From an actinobacterium LLX17 (GTDB lineage: Bacteria; Actinomycetota; Actinomycetes; Propionibacteriales; Nocardioidaceae), in the NCBI GenBank assembly GCA_000471045.1, contig KI301992.1, forward strand, positions 1,118,568 through 1,182,567: a stretch of 64,000 bases of DNA, in the 5' to 3' direction. Positions 17,281 to 28,680 of the stretch are shown here, piece by piece; positions within the stretch are counted from its first letter, which is position 1, and every line of letters starts with the position of its first letter. A program made the position numbers and the translations under genes. The notes under the pieces are model-generated. The model saw only the letters and a program-made list of their open reading frames with translations, was not told the DNA's origin and did not search any database.

Positions 17281-18025
17281 CGAGAAGAAGGGTCCCGAGA
17301 AGGATCCCGAGAAGAAGACGCCTGAGACGAAGGGTCCACCGCCGCGCCGCACCCGGCCGCGTCACCTCGTCGCCGGCATCCTGCTCGCCGCCCTGGCGTT
17401 CGCCGTCACGGTGCAAGTGCGCCAGGACGAGGCCGACTCCTACGCCGCCCTGCGCGGTGTGGAGCTCGTCGAGCTGCTCAAGTCGCTCGACGCGGCCAAC
17501 GGCAGGCTCAACGACCAGATCTCCGACCTGACGACCGTCCGCGACGAGCTCGAGTCGTCGACGAACGCTTCTGAGACGGCGCAGGAAGAGGCGCAGCGAC
17601 GACTCGACGAGCTCTCGATCCTCGCGGGCACCGTCGGAGCGACCGGTCCCGGCATCCGGTTGACGATCGCCGACCCCGACGACGGGCTACGGGCCGCGAC
17701 CCTGCTCGACACCGTGCAGGAGCTGCGCGACGCCGGGGCCGAGGTCATCGCCGTCAACGGCGTCGCCCGTGTCGTCGCCCAGTCCTGGTTCGCCGACGCC
17801 GACGACGGTGGCGTGCTCATCAGCGGGCGCCTCGTCGAGGCCCCCTACGTCATCGAGGCCATCGGCAAGCCCGAGACGCTCCTCGGCCCGGTCAACATCC
17901 GCAACGGCATCTCCGACCGCGTCGCGAACCGCGGCGGTGCGTTGGACGCCGAGACCGTGGAGTCGATCACGGTGACGGCGCTGGCCGACTCGGTGACCCC
18001 CGAGTACGCTCGTGCCGATTCGTGA
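17273..18025 (+). CDS. DUF881 membrane-anchored protein 2
   Basis: 250 aa. A charged Lys/Glu/Pro-rich cytoplasmic N-terminus (about 1-30, with near repeats KGPEKDPEKK) is followed by a membrane helix (about 36-50), a coiled coil (about 60-110) and a DUF881 domain with LDTVQELRDAGAEVIAVNGVARV and ISNGISDRVANRGGALD-like ending. It is paralogous to the gene at 16139 and translationally coupled to sbp. The charged N-terminal tract is unusual in composition but is common for this position. Confidence 0.85.
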   Translation: MRDEKKGPEKDPEKKTPETKGPPPRRTRPRHLVAGILLAALAFAVTVQVRQDEADSYAALRGVELVELLKSLDAANGRLNDQISDLTTVRDELESSTNASETAQEEAQRRLDELSILAGTVGATGPGIRLTIADPDDGLRAATLLDTVQELRDAGAEVIAVNGVARVVAQSWFADADDGGVLISGRLVEAPYVIEAIGKPETLLGPVNIRNGISDRVANRGGALDAETVESITVTALADSVTPEYARADS

Positions 18026-18139
18026 GCGGGACTGACCTGCCGCCCACGGTGCTCGACCTGCCGCCCAGAGCCCGGCACCCCCGCCCGATCTGATCCACCC
18101 CGATCCACCCCCCGCACCATCCCGCCAAGGAGAACCCGC

Positions 18140-18517
18140 GTGATCCCAGAGGACCTGTACTACACCGAGGAGCACGAGTGGGTGCGGATCGACGAGGACG
18201 TCGTGACGGTGGGCATCACCGACTACGCCCAGGACCAGCTCGGCGACATCGTCTACGTCGAGCTGCCCGTAGTGGGTGACACCGTCGAGGCCGGCACCAC
18301 CGTCGGCGAGCTCGAGTCCACCAAGTCGGTCAGCGACATCTTCTGCCCCGTCTCCGGCGAGGTCGTCGCACGCAACGACGGTCTCGAGGGTGGTGAAGAG
18401 GTCGTGAACTCCGACCCTTACGGTGAGGGTTGGTTGTTCCGGGTGCGGGCCTCGGCCGAGGACCCCACCGAAGGACTTCTGACCGCTGAGCAGTACACCT
18501 CGATCACATCCGCCTGA
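18140..18517 (+). CDS. gcvH: Glycine cleavage system H protein
   Basis: 125 aa, normal length. The lipoyl-lysine motif is visible in GELESTKSVSDIFCPVSGEV, and the N-terminus EDLYYTEEHEWV is typical. The lipoylated protein shuttles the aminomethyl group between GcvP (encoded 2.6 kb downstream), GcvT and lipoamide dehydrogenase. GTG start with AAGGAG seven bases upstream. The short spacer before it has a near-direct repeat (GATCCACCC twice) of no known role. gcvT is not in this window. Confidence 0.96.
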   Translation: MIPEDLYYTEEHEWVRIDEDVVTVGITDYAQDQLGDIVYVELPVVGDTVEAGTTVGELESTKSVSDIFCPVSGEVVARNDGLEGGEEVVNSDPYGEGWLFRVRASAEDPTEGLLTAEQYTSITSA

Positions 18518-18592
18518 GACCTGCGGATGCTACGTTTGCAGCCACGCGGTGCGGTGTCCCGCCGCACCTTTCGAGCCCAGGAGTGATGCGCC

Positions 18593-19033
18593 ATGGCAGC
18601 GCCCGCTGACGGACCGTCCGACCGCGACGCGAGCGAGCGCACGTCGCACATCCCGGTCGTCGATCACGACACCGAGGAGCTGTCCACCGACGACGTCAAG
18701 GCCGTCGAGGGACTGCCCGCCGGCAGCGCCATGCTGCTCGTGCAGCGTGGTCCCGACGCCGGGGCGCGCTTCCTGCTCGACGACGACGTCGTCACGGTGG
18801 GCCGCCACCCCGACAGCGACATCTTTCTCGACGACATCAGCGTCTCGCGTCGCCACGCCACCTTCCGGCGGTCCGACGCCGGCTTCGTGGTCGCCGACCT
18901 CGGCAGCCTCAACGGCACCTACGTCAACCGTGACCGCATCGACGGTGACATCACGTTGAGCGGCGGCGACGAGGTCCAGATCGGCAAGTTCCGTCTCATC
19001 TACTTCGCTGGGGCGCTGCGAGGCACTGCATGA
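18593..19033 (+). CDS. garA: FHA-domain regulator, GarA/OdhI type
   Basis: 146 aa. An FHA domain (about 48-140; GRHPDSDIFLDDISVSRRHATF, LGSLNGTYVNR, GDEVQIGKFRL) is almost identical in its core to GarA/OdhI, which inhibits 2-oxoglutarate dehydrogenase and controls glutamate metabolism. The N-terminal phosphorylation motif, normally ETTS, reads ERTS here (residues 15-18), so only one of the two adjacent Thr is kept. The leader before it has a TACGTT -10 candidate and a 7-bp hairpin (18548-18554 with 18562-18568). GTG-overlap couples it to ftsR. Confidence 0.9.
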   Translation: MAAPADGPSDRDASERTSHIPVVDHDTEELSTDDVKAVEGLPAGSAMLLVQRGPDAGARFLLDDDVVTVGRHPDSDIFLDDISVSRRHATFRRSDAGFVVADLGSLNGTYVNRDRIDGDITLSGGDEVQIGKFRLIYFAGALRGTA

Positions 19034-19722
19034 GCGAGGCGGCTCACGCCTTTCAGCGACTCGGCATCGGCAAGGTGCTCGACGAGCTGCGCGCCGAGTT
19101 CCCCGATCTCACCATCACCAAGATCCGCTACCTCGAGTCCGAGGGCCTGCTGGAGCCCGAGCGCACGCCGTCGGGCTACCGCAAGTTCAGCTTCGACGAC
19201 GTCGAGCGGCTGCGGTTCATCCTGCGCCAGCAGCGCGACGCCTTCTGGCCGCTCAGCCACATCCGTCAGGTTCTCGACGACCTCGACAACGGACGCGTCC
19301 CGGACGGCACCGACATCCGTCACCTGGCCCTGGCGCCCGACGGCACGCCTGTCCCGGCCTCGTTCACCGAGAAGCCGAGCCGTGAGCGCCTCACCCGCGA
19401 CGACCTCCTCGACCGGGCCGGCATCGCGCCCGACGTGCTCGACGAGCTGGAGGCGCACGGCCTGATCGTGCGCCGTCCCAAGCAGGCCTACTTCGACGCT
19501 GACGACCTCGCCGTGGCGCGGGTGGCTGGTGAGCTCGCCCACCTCGGTGTCGAGCCCCGACACCTGCGGTCCTTCCGCACCGCGGCCCAGCGCGAGGCCG
19601 ATCTCGTCCGCCAGGTCGTCGACCCGCGCGCCGGTGAGGACGCCTCCACCACGGCCGCCTCCCTCGCCGCCGCGTCGGTCCGCCTGCACACGTTGCTCCT
19701 GCGCTCGATCCTGCGGTCGTGA
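19030..19722 (+). CDS. ftsR: MerR-family regulator FtsR
   Basis: 230 aa. An N-terminal MerR-type winged helix (about 12-85; LTITKIRYLESEGLLEPERTPSGYRKFSFDDVERLRFI) is followed by a region with a second HTH-like segment (RLTRDDLLDRAGIAPDVLDELEAHGLI). Position directly after garA matches ftsR, the corynebacterial activator of ftsZ. The ATG overlaps the garA stop by four bases. No metal-binding Cys are present, consistent with a non-metal sensor. Confidence 0.85.
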   Translation: MSEAAHAFQRLGIGKVLDELRAEFPDLTITKIRYLESEGLLEPERTPSGYRKFSFDDVERLRFILRQQRDAFWPLSHIRQVLDDLDNGRVPDGTDIRHLALAPDGTPVPASFTEKPSRERLTRDDLLDRAGIAPDVLDELEAHGLIVRRPKQAYFDADDLAVARVAGELAHLGVEPRHLRSFRTAAQREADLVRQVVDPRAGEDASTTAASLAAASVRLHTLLLRSILRS

Positions 19723-19740
19723 CCTGGCAGGCTGATGACC

Positions 19741-20202
19741 ATGCGTGAGGTCGAGGTCGTCGGCGTCCGTGTCGAGATGCCCACCAACCAGCCGCTCGTG
19801 CTGCTGCGCGAGTCCGAGGGGTCGCGCTACGTGCCCATCTGGATCGGCGCGGTCGAGGCCAGCGCCATCGCGTCAGCGCACCAGGGCACCGAGACCCCGC
19901 GTCCCCTGACGCACGAGCTCATCAGCCGTCTCGTCACCGCACTGGGCGACGAGCTCCGGCGCGTCGACATCGTCGACGTTCGCGAAGGCGTCTTCTTCGC
20001 CGAACTGCGGTTCGCCTCCGGCATCACCGTCGACGCGCGCCCCTCCGACGCCATCGCCGTCGCGCTCCGCTGCGGCGCGCCCCTGTTCTGTGCCGAGGAC
20101 GTGCTCGAGGAAGCCGGCATCTTCGCGACCGACGAGGAGGAGCAGGTCGTCGAGCAGTTCCGCGAGTTCCTCGACGAGGTCGACCCCGAGGACTTCGCCT
20201 GA
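19741..20202 (+). CDS. Bifunctional nuclease family protein (DUF151)
   Basis: 153 aa. It begins MREVEVVGVRVEMPTNQPLVLL and carries the family core RYVPIWIGAVEASAIASAHQGTETPRPLTHEL, plus VDARPSDAIAVALR. An acidic C-terminus (DEEEQVVEQFREFLDEVDPEDF) follows, as in many actinobacterial copies. Nuclease activity is known only for some plant and bacterial relatives; the cellular role here is unknown. I prefer the third in-frame Met (19741), since CAGGCT lies seven bases before it. Confidence 0.85.
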   Translation: MREVEVVGVRVEMPTNQPLVLLRESEGSRYVPIWIGAVEASAIASAHQGTETPRPLTHELISRLVTALGDELRRVDIVDVREGVFFAELRFASGITVDARPSDAIAVALRCGAPLFCAEDVLEEAGIFATDEEEQVVEQFREFLDEVDPEDFA

Positions 20203-20356
20203 GACGAAGGGGCGCGGCGACACGCCGGGTCCGGTCGTTGACCAGACAAACCCTCACCTTTACCTTGAGACTGCTGCCGGAGCACGACGACGCCCCCGTT
20301 CTGGAGGGGCGGCGAGGTAGTCTTCTCCGTACCGAACCTTCGGAAGGCCAGTCGCG

Positions 20357-20941
20357 ATGATCGATCCGCACGAGGACGAGCAGAACGGTCGCGTTGCGGC
20401 AGCCCGCGCGAACGACCAAGGCCTCCTGTTCGACGACGACCTGGCCCCCGTGCCGGTCGACACCGGCTACCGCGGCCCCACCGCGTGCTCGGCGGCCGGC
20501 ATCACCTACCGCCAGCTCGACTACTGGGCGCGCACCAAGCTCGTCGAGCCCAGCGTGCGCTCGGCGGGCGGCTCCGGCACCCAGCGGCTCTACTCCTTCC
20601 GCGACATCCTGCTGCTCAAGATCATCAAGCGTCTGCTCGACGCCGGCGTCTCGCTGCAGCAGATCCGCACCGCGGTCGACCACCTGCGCCAGCGCGGCAC
20701 CGACGACCTCACCCAGGTCACGCTCATGAGCGACGGCGCCAGCGTCTACGAGTGCCGCTCGGCCGACGAGGTCATCGACCTCCTGCAGGGCGGCCAGGGA
20801 GTCTTCGGCATCGCCATCGGCGGTGTCTGGAAGGAGATCGAGGGCTCGCTCCACGAGCTCCCGAGCGAGCGCGCCGAGGGACTCGTCGACACCGCGAGCG
20901 ACGAGCTCGCCGCGCGCCGCCGCGCCCGCGACGTCGTCTGA
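20357..20941 (+). CDS. MerR-family regulator
   Basis: 194 aa. A MerR winged helix occupies about 42-110 (GPTACSAAGITYRQLDYWARTKLVEPS, FRDILLLKIIKRLLDAGVSLQQIR). The N-terminal 40 residues are acidic and the C-terminal effector region is unlike metal-type MerR proteins. Together with ftsR this duplicated MerR arrangement is normal for the gcvH-garA block. A TAGTCT -10 candidate lies at 20316-20321 with a GGAAGG ribosome site before the ATG. A 26-bp inverted repeat starts 13 bases after its stop. Confidence 0.85.
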   Translation: MIDPHEDEQNGRVAAARANDQGLLFDDDLAPVPVDTGYRGPTACSAAGITYRQLDYWARTKLVEPSVRSAGGSGTQRLYSFRDILLLKIIKRLLDAGVSLQQIRTAVDHLRQRGTDDLTQVTLMSDGASVYECRSADEVIDLLQGGQGVFGIAIGGVWKEIEGSLHELPSERAEGLVDTASDELAARRRARDVV

Positions 20942-20953
20942 CCCACGTGCACG

Positions 20954-20979
20954 ACGTTCACCCTTGGTAGGGTGAACGT
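20954..20979 (+). promoter_or_regulatory. Perfect inverted repeat with embedded -10 hexamer before the glycine riboswitch
   Basis: Arms ACGTTCACCCT and AGGGTGAACGT (11 bp each) are exact complements around the four-base centre TGGT. The right half contains TAGGGT (20968-20973), placed to start a transcript at about 20980, just ahead of the riboswitch. It could be an operator overlapping the gcvP promoter or a hairpin terminator for the preceding merR gene; there is no T-tract to favour the latter. Confidence 0.5.
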
Positions 20980-20984
20980 GCTGA

Positions 20985-21090
20985 CGACGCCGCGTGGGAG
21001 AGACTCGCCCAGCCAGGGCAGCGCCGAAGGGGCAATTCCTCCCCGGAACCTCTCAGGCACCCAGGACCACGCGGACAGGCGATTCTGGAG
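20985..21090 (+). ncRNA. Glycine riboswitch (single aptamer)
   Basis: The conserved glycine-aptamer blocks appear in order: GGGAGAGACT, then GCCGAAGGGGCAA, then CTCTCAGGCACCCAGGAC, then GCGGACAGGCGATTCTGGAG at the 3' end. Only one complete aptamer is visible, so this is a singlet rather than the classic tandem. It lies in the leader of gcvP, whose product degrades glycine, so glycine should turn expression on. Downstream, GAAGGGG (21103-21109) can pair with CCCCTTC (21121-21127) just before the gcvP ribosome site, a candidate expression platform. Confidence 0.9.
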
Positions 21091-21144
21091 GCATGTCCGA
21101 CAGAAGGGGAGGGGCACCCACCCCTTCGTCCTCCTGGAGCGTCC

Positions 21145-23985
<2,841 letters not shown>

Positions 23986-24768
23986 GCCTCGCCGGCCCAC
24001 CAGGTAAGCACACGGTCGACGACGGGGCCGGGGGAGCGGACCCACCGCACGTGATGGGTGGTTCCGCCCTCCGGCACCTCCGACCGCCGATAGGTCCAGC
24101 GCGTTGTGCTGGCGGGGTCGAGGAAGCGGTCGGCGAACGCGTCGATCGCGCGCGGAACGGCGTAGGCGTCACCCTGCAGCCGGATGACCAGGCTGGGGAC
24201 GTCGACCCGCCGGGGCACGTCGAACGGCACGCGACCGGTGAGGTTCCAGCGGCCCCACTCCCGCATCAGCGTGCGGGCCCCGGGTGCACCGAAGGCGGGC
24301 TTCGGCAGGTACCCGAACGCCGTGGTCAAGGGACCGACCATGAGGCCCGCAGCCAGCACCGGGACGCCCCCGAACGGGTACCGGCGGAAGTGCGGCACCG
24401 AGGCGCCGACCGTGACGATGCCATCGGGGGGCGAGTGGTGCAGCGCGTGGGCGATCGCGATCTGCCCGCCGAGGCTGTGGCCCAGCACGATCACCGGGCG
24501 GTCGGGGTCCTCGGCGCGGGCCGCGTCGACGGCCGCGGCCAGGTCGGCGATCTCGTCGGCGTACGACCAGTCGTCGCGGCGTGAGGCGGTGGGCCCCTCG
24601 GGCTCGAAGCCGCGGCGATGGAGAGCTCGCGCCGACCAGCCTCGGGACTCGAGCTCCTCGACCAGCGGACGGTAGTAGCGCGACGGCACGGCCATGGCCG
24701 GACCGACGAGGACGATGGGGGCGGTCACCCCCACATCCTGCCAGTCCGGCCAGGCACCGCGATTCGCG

Positions 24769-25467
24769 TCAGAGATCCATCGCAGCGATCGGCACCGTCG
24801 TGGGTCGATCGGACCCACCCTCGGGCTCGACCGTCACGGCCATGCGGTCGGACTCAGCGATGTCGCCGAGGTAGACCATGTCGGACGCGTCGAGGATGCC
24901 GGCCGACGTGGCCTCCCCGCTGGAGAGGGTCCAGAGCTGGTAGTCGTGGTTCGACAGCTTCGGCAGCGAGCTGACCGAGACCATGGCGGCACCCAGCGTG
25001 GGGGAGTGGACGACGCGGACCTGGCCACCATCGGCGAGGTCCTCGGCGATGATCGAGGCGTCGGCCGCGGTCATCAGCTCCTGCACGGCGTCCTGCTGGG
25101 CCACGAGCTCGCTGTTGTTGCGGTTCTCGACCACGTAGCCCGTCACGCCCACGGCAGCCACGGCAATGGCGGCAGCGGCGACGAGCGACGGCAGGGTGCG
25201 GCGCAGGGCGCCCCGTGGACGCAGGTGCGTCACCACGGGCCGTTCCTGCGGCACTTGGGTGATGGATGCCAGCAGACGGTCGCGCAGCTCCGGCGGAGGC
25301 GTCTCGGCGACACCCTCGGCGAGCCGAGCGGCGGTCAGGTGGAAACCAGCCACCTCGTCACGGCACGTGGCACAGGTGGTGAGGTGGGACTCGAAGGCCG
25401 ACTGCTCGTCGGGATCAAGTGCACTGAGTGCATATGCACCGACGAGGTCGTGCAGATCGGTGGTCAT
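24769..25467 (-). CDS. rskA: Anti-sigma-K factor RskA-like
   Basis: 232 aa. The N-terminal cytoplasmic anti-sigma domain carries the zinc-type H-x3-C-x2-C motif (HLTTCATC, about residues 31-38). One membrane helix follows (about 85-110, VAAAAIAVAAVGVTGYVV), then an extracytoplasmic RskA domain (VHSPTLGAAMVSVSSLPKL, YQLWTL). It should hold SigK at the membrane until proteolysis. ATG 25467 overlaps the sigma gene stop (ATGA), so the longer frame upstream is rejected. Confidence 0.9.
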   Translation of the reverse strand: MTTDLHDLVGAYALSALDPDEQSAFESHLTTCATCRDEVAGFHLTAARLAEGVAETPPPELRDRLLASITQVPQERPVVTHLRPRGALRRTLPSLVAAAAIAVAAVGVTGYVVENRNNSELVAQQDAVQELMTAADASIIAEDLADGGQVRVVHSPTLGAAMVSVSSLPKLSNHDYQLWTLSSGEATSAGILDASDMVYLGDIAESDRMAVTVEPEGGSDRPTTVPIAAMDL

Positions 25468-26060
25468 GAGGCTACCCCCAGGCAGTCGCGCAGACGGATG
25501 AGTCCGTCGCGCATGCGGGTCTTGACGGTGGCGAGGTTCGCGTCGAGCAGCTCGGCGACCTCCGGATAGGTGTAACCCCCGTAGAAGGCGAGATTGACCG
25601 ACTCGCGTTGCAGCTCGGTCAGGCCTTCCATGCACCTGCGGACCTGCTCGTGCTCGAGCCGGACCATCACTTCCTCGGTCACGACGTCGTGGTCGGGACC
25701 GCCGACCCAGTCGTACGTGTCCTCACGGTTCGACGCGGCCTGGTCGTGCCGGATGGCGTCGACAGCGCGGCGATGGGCCAGGACGAGGATCCAGGTCTTC
25801 GCGCGGCCCCGGTCGGGGTCGAAGCGGGATGCGGTGCGCCACACCTGCAGGAAGACCTCCTGGGAGATCTCCTCGGCGCGGGCGGGGTTGCGGACGAGCC
25901 GCTTGGCGAGACCGAAGACCGAGGGACCCAGGGCGTCGTACAGCGCGGCGAAGGCCTGCTCGTCACCGCGGGCGGTGCGGACGAGCAGATCGTCGAGGTC
26001 GAGCACCGGCGCGACGTCCTGGGGGACGACGGTCAAGTGACCTGCGGTCGCTTCGCTCAC
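25464..26060 (-). CDS. sigK: ECF sigma factor, SigK type
   Basis: 198 aa. Sigma-70 region 2 (ALYDALGPSVFGLAKRLVRNPARAEEISQEVFLQVWRTA spans 2.1-2.2) and region 4 (ELQRESVNLAFYGGYTYPEVAELL, TVKTRMRDGLIRLRDCL) are clear, with no extra domains. Pairing with a zinc-type RskA anti-sigma points to SigK. The mycobacterial target genes (mpt70/mpt83 type) are not nearby. GTG 26060 has GGAGG eight bases upstream, so the 26-residue longer frame is rejected. Confidence 0.9.
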   Translation of the reverse strand: MSEATAGHLTVVPQDVAPVLDLDDLLVRTARGDEQAFAALYDALGPSVFGLAKRLVRNPARAEEISQEVFLQVWRTASRFDPDRGRAKTWILVLAHRRAVDAIRHDQAASNREDTYDWVGGPDHDVVTEEVMVRLEHEQVRRCMEGLTELQRESVNLAFYGGYTYPEVAELLDANLATVKTRMRDGLIRLRDCLGVAS

Positions 26061-26270
26061 GTCTTGTCCTCCGGTCAAGTTGGTCTCTGGAGGGGATTCG
26101 CTGCTGCGACGGCGTCGGATGGGTGACATTCTGGGCAACTTCTGCCTTCCGCGGTGGGACGTGACCCACGACCTGGATCGCGACCACGATACTCCCGGGC
26201 GACCGTGAGAGACTCATTCCCGGAGATCATGGCCCTCCACGACGTGGCCGATCAGCATCGAAGGACGAGC

Positions 26271-26636
26271 GTGAACGACCCCGTTGCCTACACCGTGGCG
26301 GTTCTCGCCCTCGGTGTGGCGCTCTACGCCGGATGGCACATGCTGCGGGACGCGCCGTTCTCGAACCCGCTGTTCTACGTCATGGGTGTCCTCGAGCTGG
26401 TGCTCATCGTGCTCTTCGTCGCCGGGTGCGTGGCGCTGGGACGCACCGAGCGGGACGTCGACGGCGTGCTGTTCGTGTCGTACCTGCTGACCGTCGTGCT
26501 GATCCCGCCGGCGGCCGTCGTCTGGGGCATCGCCGAGAAGTCACGCTGGGGGACCGGGGTCGTCGTGGTGGCGATGCTGACCGTGTCGGTGCTGATCATC
26601 CGGGTGCTCGGCATCTGGCAGGGGACGTATGTCTGA
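26271..26636 (+). CDS. Four-helix membrane protein
   Basis: 121 aa, four hydrophobic segments separated by short charged loops. No family recognised. GTG 26271 has GAAGGA five bases upstream; ATG 26229 in the same frame would add 14 residues and cannot be excluded. It overlaps the next membrane-protein gene by eight bases and, through it, an SRPBCC gene, so the three form one operon. It is divergent from sigK across a 210-base gap in which I see no further gene. Confidence 0.65.
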   Translation: MNDPVAYTVAVLALGVALYAGWHMLRDAPFSNPLFYVMGVLELVLIVLFVAGCVALGRTERDVDGVLFVSYLLTVVLIPPAAVVWGIAEKSRWGTGVVVVAMLTVSVLIIRVLGIWQGTYV

Positions 26637-27027
26637 GCCCACCTCCCACGGCTTCGGGCGGGCCCTGGTCGCCGTCTATGCCGTCTTCGCGCTCGCCGCA
26701 TCGGCGCGTTCCATCTACCAGCTCGTCACCAAGACGGACGAGGCGCCGGTGGCCTACGCGCTGTCGGCCGTCGCGGGACTCGTCTACGTCGTCGCCACCT
26801 ACGCGCTCGCGACCGACCGCCACCGGCTCGCCGTCGTCACCATCGGCTTCGAGCTCGTCGGCGTGCTGGGCGTGGGGCTGCTGACGGTGCTCGACGGCGA
26901 CCTGTTCCCGGACGCCACGGTGTGGTCGCAGTTCGGTGCCGGCTACGGGTACGTCCCGTTGGTGCTGCCGATCGTCGGGCTGTGGTGGCTGCACCGCACC
27001 CGTCGCAACGGTCGTCCTGGCCGATGA
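26629..27027 (+). CDS. Four-helix membrane protein
   Basis: 132 aa, hydrophobic segments at about 10-28, 43-60, 67-85 and 105-122, and a basic C-terminus ([11 protein letters not shown]) that should be cytoplasmic. This pattern is common in actinobacterial proteins of unknown function encoded beside small membrane proteins. It overlaps both neighbours (8 and 4 bases), so it is translated as part of the operon. Confidence 0.7.
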   Translation: MSEPTSHGFGRALVAVYAVFALAASARSIYQLVTKTDEAPVAYALSAVAGLVYVVATYALATDRHRLAVVTIGFELVGVLGVGLLTVLDGDLFPDATVWSQFGAGYGYVPLVLPIVGLWWLHRTRRNGRPGR

Positions 27028-27482
27028 GGTCTGCGGCCACTCGGTACGAGCTCACCTCGACGTGGCGGCTCGACGCGCCGGTCGGCGTGGTCTGGGACGT
27101 CTTCGACGCGATGGTCGACGATGACGACCCGTTCCCGTGGTGGCCGGACCTGGAGGTGGTGGGCCGCGACGACGACGAGATCCGCGTGGTGACACGCAGC
27201 GGCCTGGGGTACCGGCTGCGGTTCCGACTGCTGGCCCTCGAGCAGGAGCCACCCGTGGCGCTGCGGTTCCGTGCGGCTGGTGACCTCGTGGGCCTCGGCC
27301 ACGTGCAGTTCGTGGCCGAGTCGGACGCGACCAGCCGGATGGACATCGCCTGGACGGTGGAGCCGACTCAACGCTGGATGCGCCGGAGCGGCGTCGTCCT
27401 GAAGCCGGTCTTCGCAATGGCCCACGCCGTCGTGATGCGCCGCGGCGAGCGCAGCCTGCGGTCCTGGCTCGCCACGCACTGA
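27024..27482 (+). CDS. SRPBCC (START-like) ligand-binding domain protein
   Basis: 152 aa. The N-terminal pattern [33 protein letters not shown] followed by alternating strands and a C-terminal helix ([27 protein letters not shown]) fits the polyketide-cyclase/SRPBCC fold. The ligand is unknown. ATG overlaps the membrane gene stop (ATGA). The stop ends one base before the convergent cysG gene, so there is no room for an intergenic terminator. Confidence 0.75.
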   Translation: MRSAATRYELTSTWRLDAPVGVVWDVFDAMVDDDDPFPWWPDLEVVGRDDDEIRVVTRSGLGYRLRFRLLALEQEPPVALRFRAAGDLVGLGHVQFVAESDATSRMDIAWTVEPTQRWMRRSGVVLKPVFAMAHAVVMRRGERSLRSWLATH

Positions 27483-28679
27483 TCAGCGCTGGAAGCCGGC
27501 CCAGTCGGGGCCGAGCGTCACCACGTCACCGATCACGGTGATGGCGGGGGCGCCGGCTCCGAGCTCGGCACACCGCTGGGCGATCGTGGCGAGGGTGCCG
27601 ACGGTGACGCGCTGCTCGGGCGTGGTGCCGCGCTCGACGACCGCCACGGGCGTCTCGGGATCGTGCCCGGCGGCCACCAGCTCCTCGGCCGTCGTGGCCA
27701 GGCGCTTGACGCCCATCAGCATGACGATCGTGTGGTCCCCGGAGTGGGGGAGTGCCCCGAGCTGCTCGTGCCCGGTGACGACGCTGAAGCCGATCGCGAC
27801 CCCGCGATGGGTGACCGGGATGCCCGCGGCCGCGGCCGCGCCGATGGCGCTGGTCACGCCCGGCACCACCTCGACGTGCACGCCGGCCTCGCGGCAGGCG
27901 ATCAGCTCCTCGCCACCGCGGCCAAAGACGTAGGGGTCTCCGCCCTTGAGCCGCACCACCACCTGCCCGGCCTGTGCGCGCTCGACCAGGATCTGGTTGA
28001 TCCGCTCCTGGGGCACGGGGTGGTGGTCGGGCTTCTTGCCGACGTCGATGATCTCGACCTCGGCCGGCAGCTCTGACAGCACCGAGCGGGGACCGAGGCG
28101 GTCGGTCACGACGACGTCGGCCGTGGCTAGCAACCGCCGGCCGCGGGACGTCAGCAACCCGGGGTCGCCAGGACCGCCACCGACCAGGGCGACGTAGCCC
28201 TCGGGGTGGTGGGTGCGGTGGCGCAGCGGCACGTCGCCGGCCTGCAGGGCTGCAGCCACGGCGTCGCGAATGGCCGTGGCGCGTCCGGCGTCGCCACCAC
28301 CGCTGACGGCGACCGTCACGTCCTCGACGGCCGCGACGGCCGGCATCCAGGCCGTGGCGGCGTCCGGGTCTCCGCCCTTGAGGCACCACGTGCCCTGCGC
28401 TTCAGCGTCGGCGGACACGAGGTCGTCGATCGCCTCGTCGGCCGTGGCTGTCTGCACCAGCCACGCACCGGCCAGGTCGCCGGTGCGGTAGGTGCGGTCG
28501 ACCCAGGCGATCTCGCCCCGGTCGACGGCCGACGCCAACGACTCGGTGAGCTCAGGTGCGACGACGAGGACGTCGGCGCCTTCGGCCGCCAGCCGATGCG
28601 CCCGACGCGTGGCGACGTGGCCGCCACCGACGACCACGACGCGGCGCCCCGCGACGCGGAGGGTCAGCGGCAGACCCAT
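27483..28679 (-). CDS. cysG: Siroheme synthase-type fusion: precorrin-2 dehydrogenase + uroporphyrinogen-III C-methyltransferase
   Basis: 398 aa. The N-terminal 145 residues are an NAD-binding precorrin-2 dehydrogenase-like part ([20 protein letters not shown]). The C-terminal SUMT domain has [56 protein letters not shown] and MLMGVKRL. It makes siroheme for sulfite or nitrite reductase. The central ferrochelatase segment is shorter than in enterobacterial CysG. ATG 28679 fits the family start and lies two bases after the cysN stop. Confidence 0.9.
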   Translation of the reverse strand: MGLPLTLRVAGRRVVVVGGGHVATRRAHRLAAEGADVLVVAPELTESLASAVDRGEIAWVDRTYRTGDLAGAWLVQTATADEAIDDLVSADAEAQGTWCLKGGDPDAATAWMPAVAAVEDVTVAVSGGGDAGRATAIRDAVAAALQAGDVPLRHRTHHPEGYVALVGGGPGDPGLLTSRGRRLLATADVVVTDRLGPRSVLSELPAEVEIIDVGKKPDHHPVPQERINQILVERAQAGQVVVRLKGGDPYVFGRGGEELIACREAGVHVEVVPGVTSAIGAAAAAGIPVTHRGVAIGFSVVTGHEQLGALPHSGDHTIVMLMGVKRLATTAEELVAAGHDPETPVAVVERGTTPEQRVTVGTLATIAQRCAELGAGAPAITVIGDVVTLGPDWAGFQR

Positions 28680-28680
28680 G

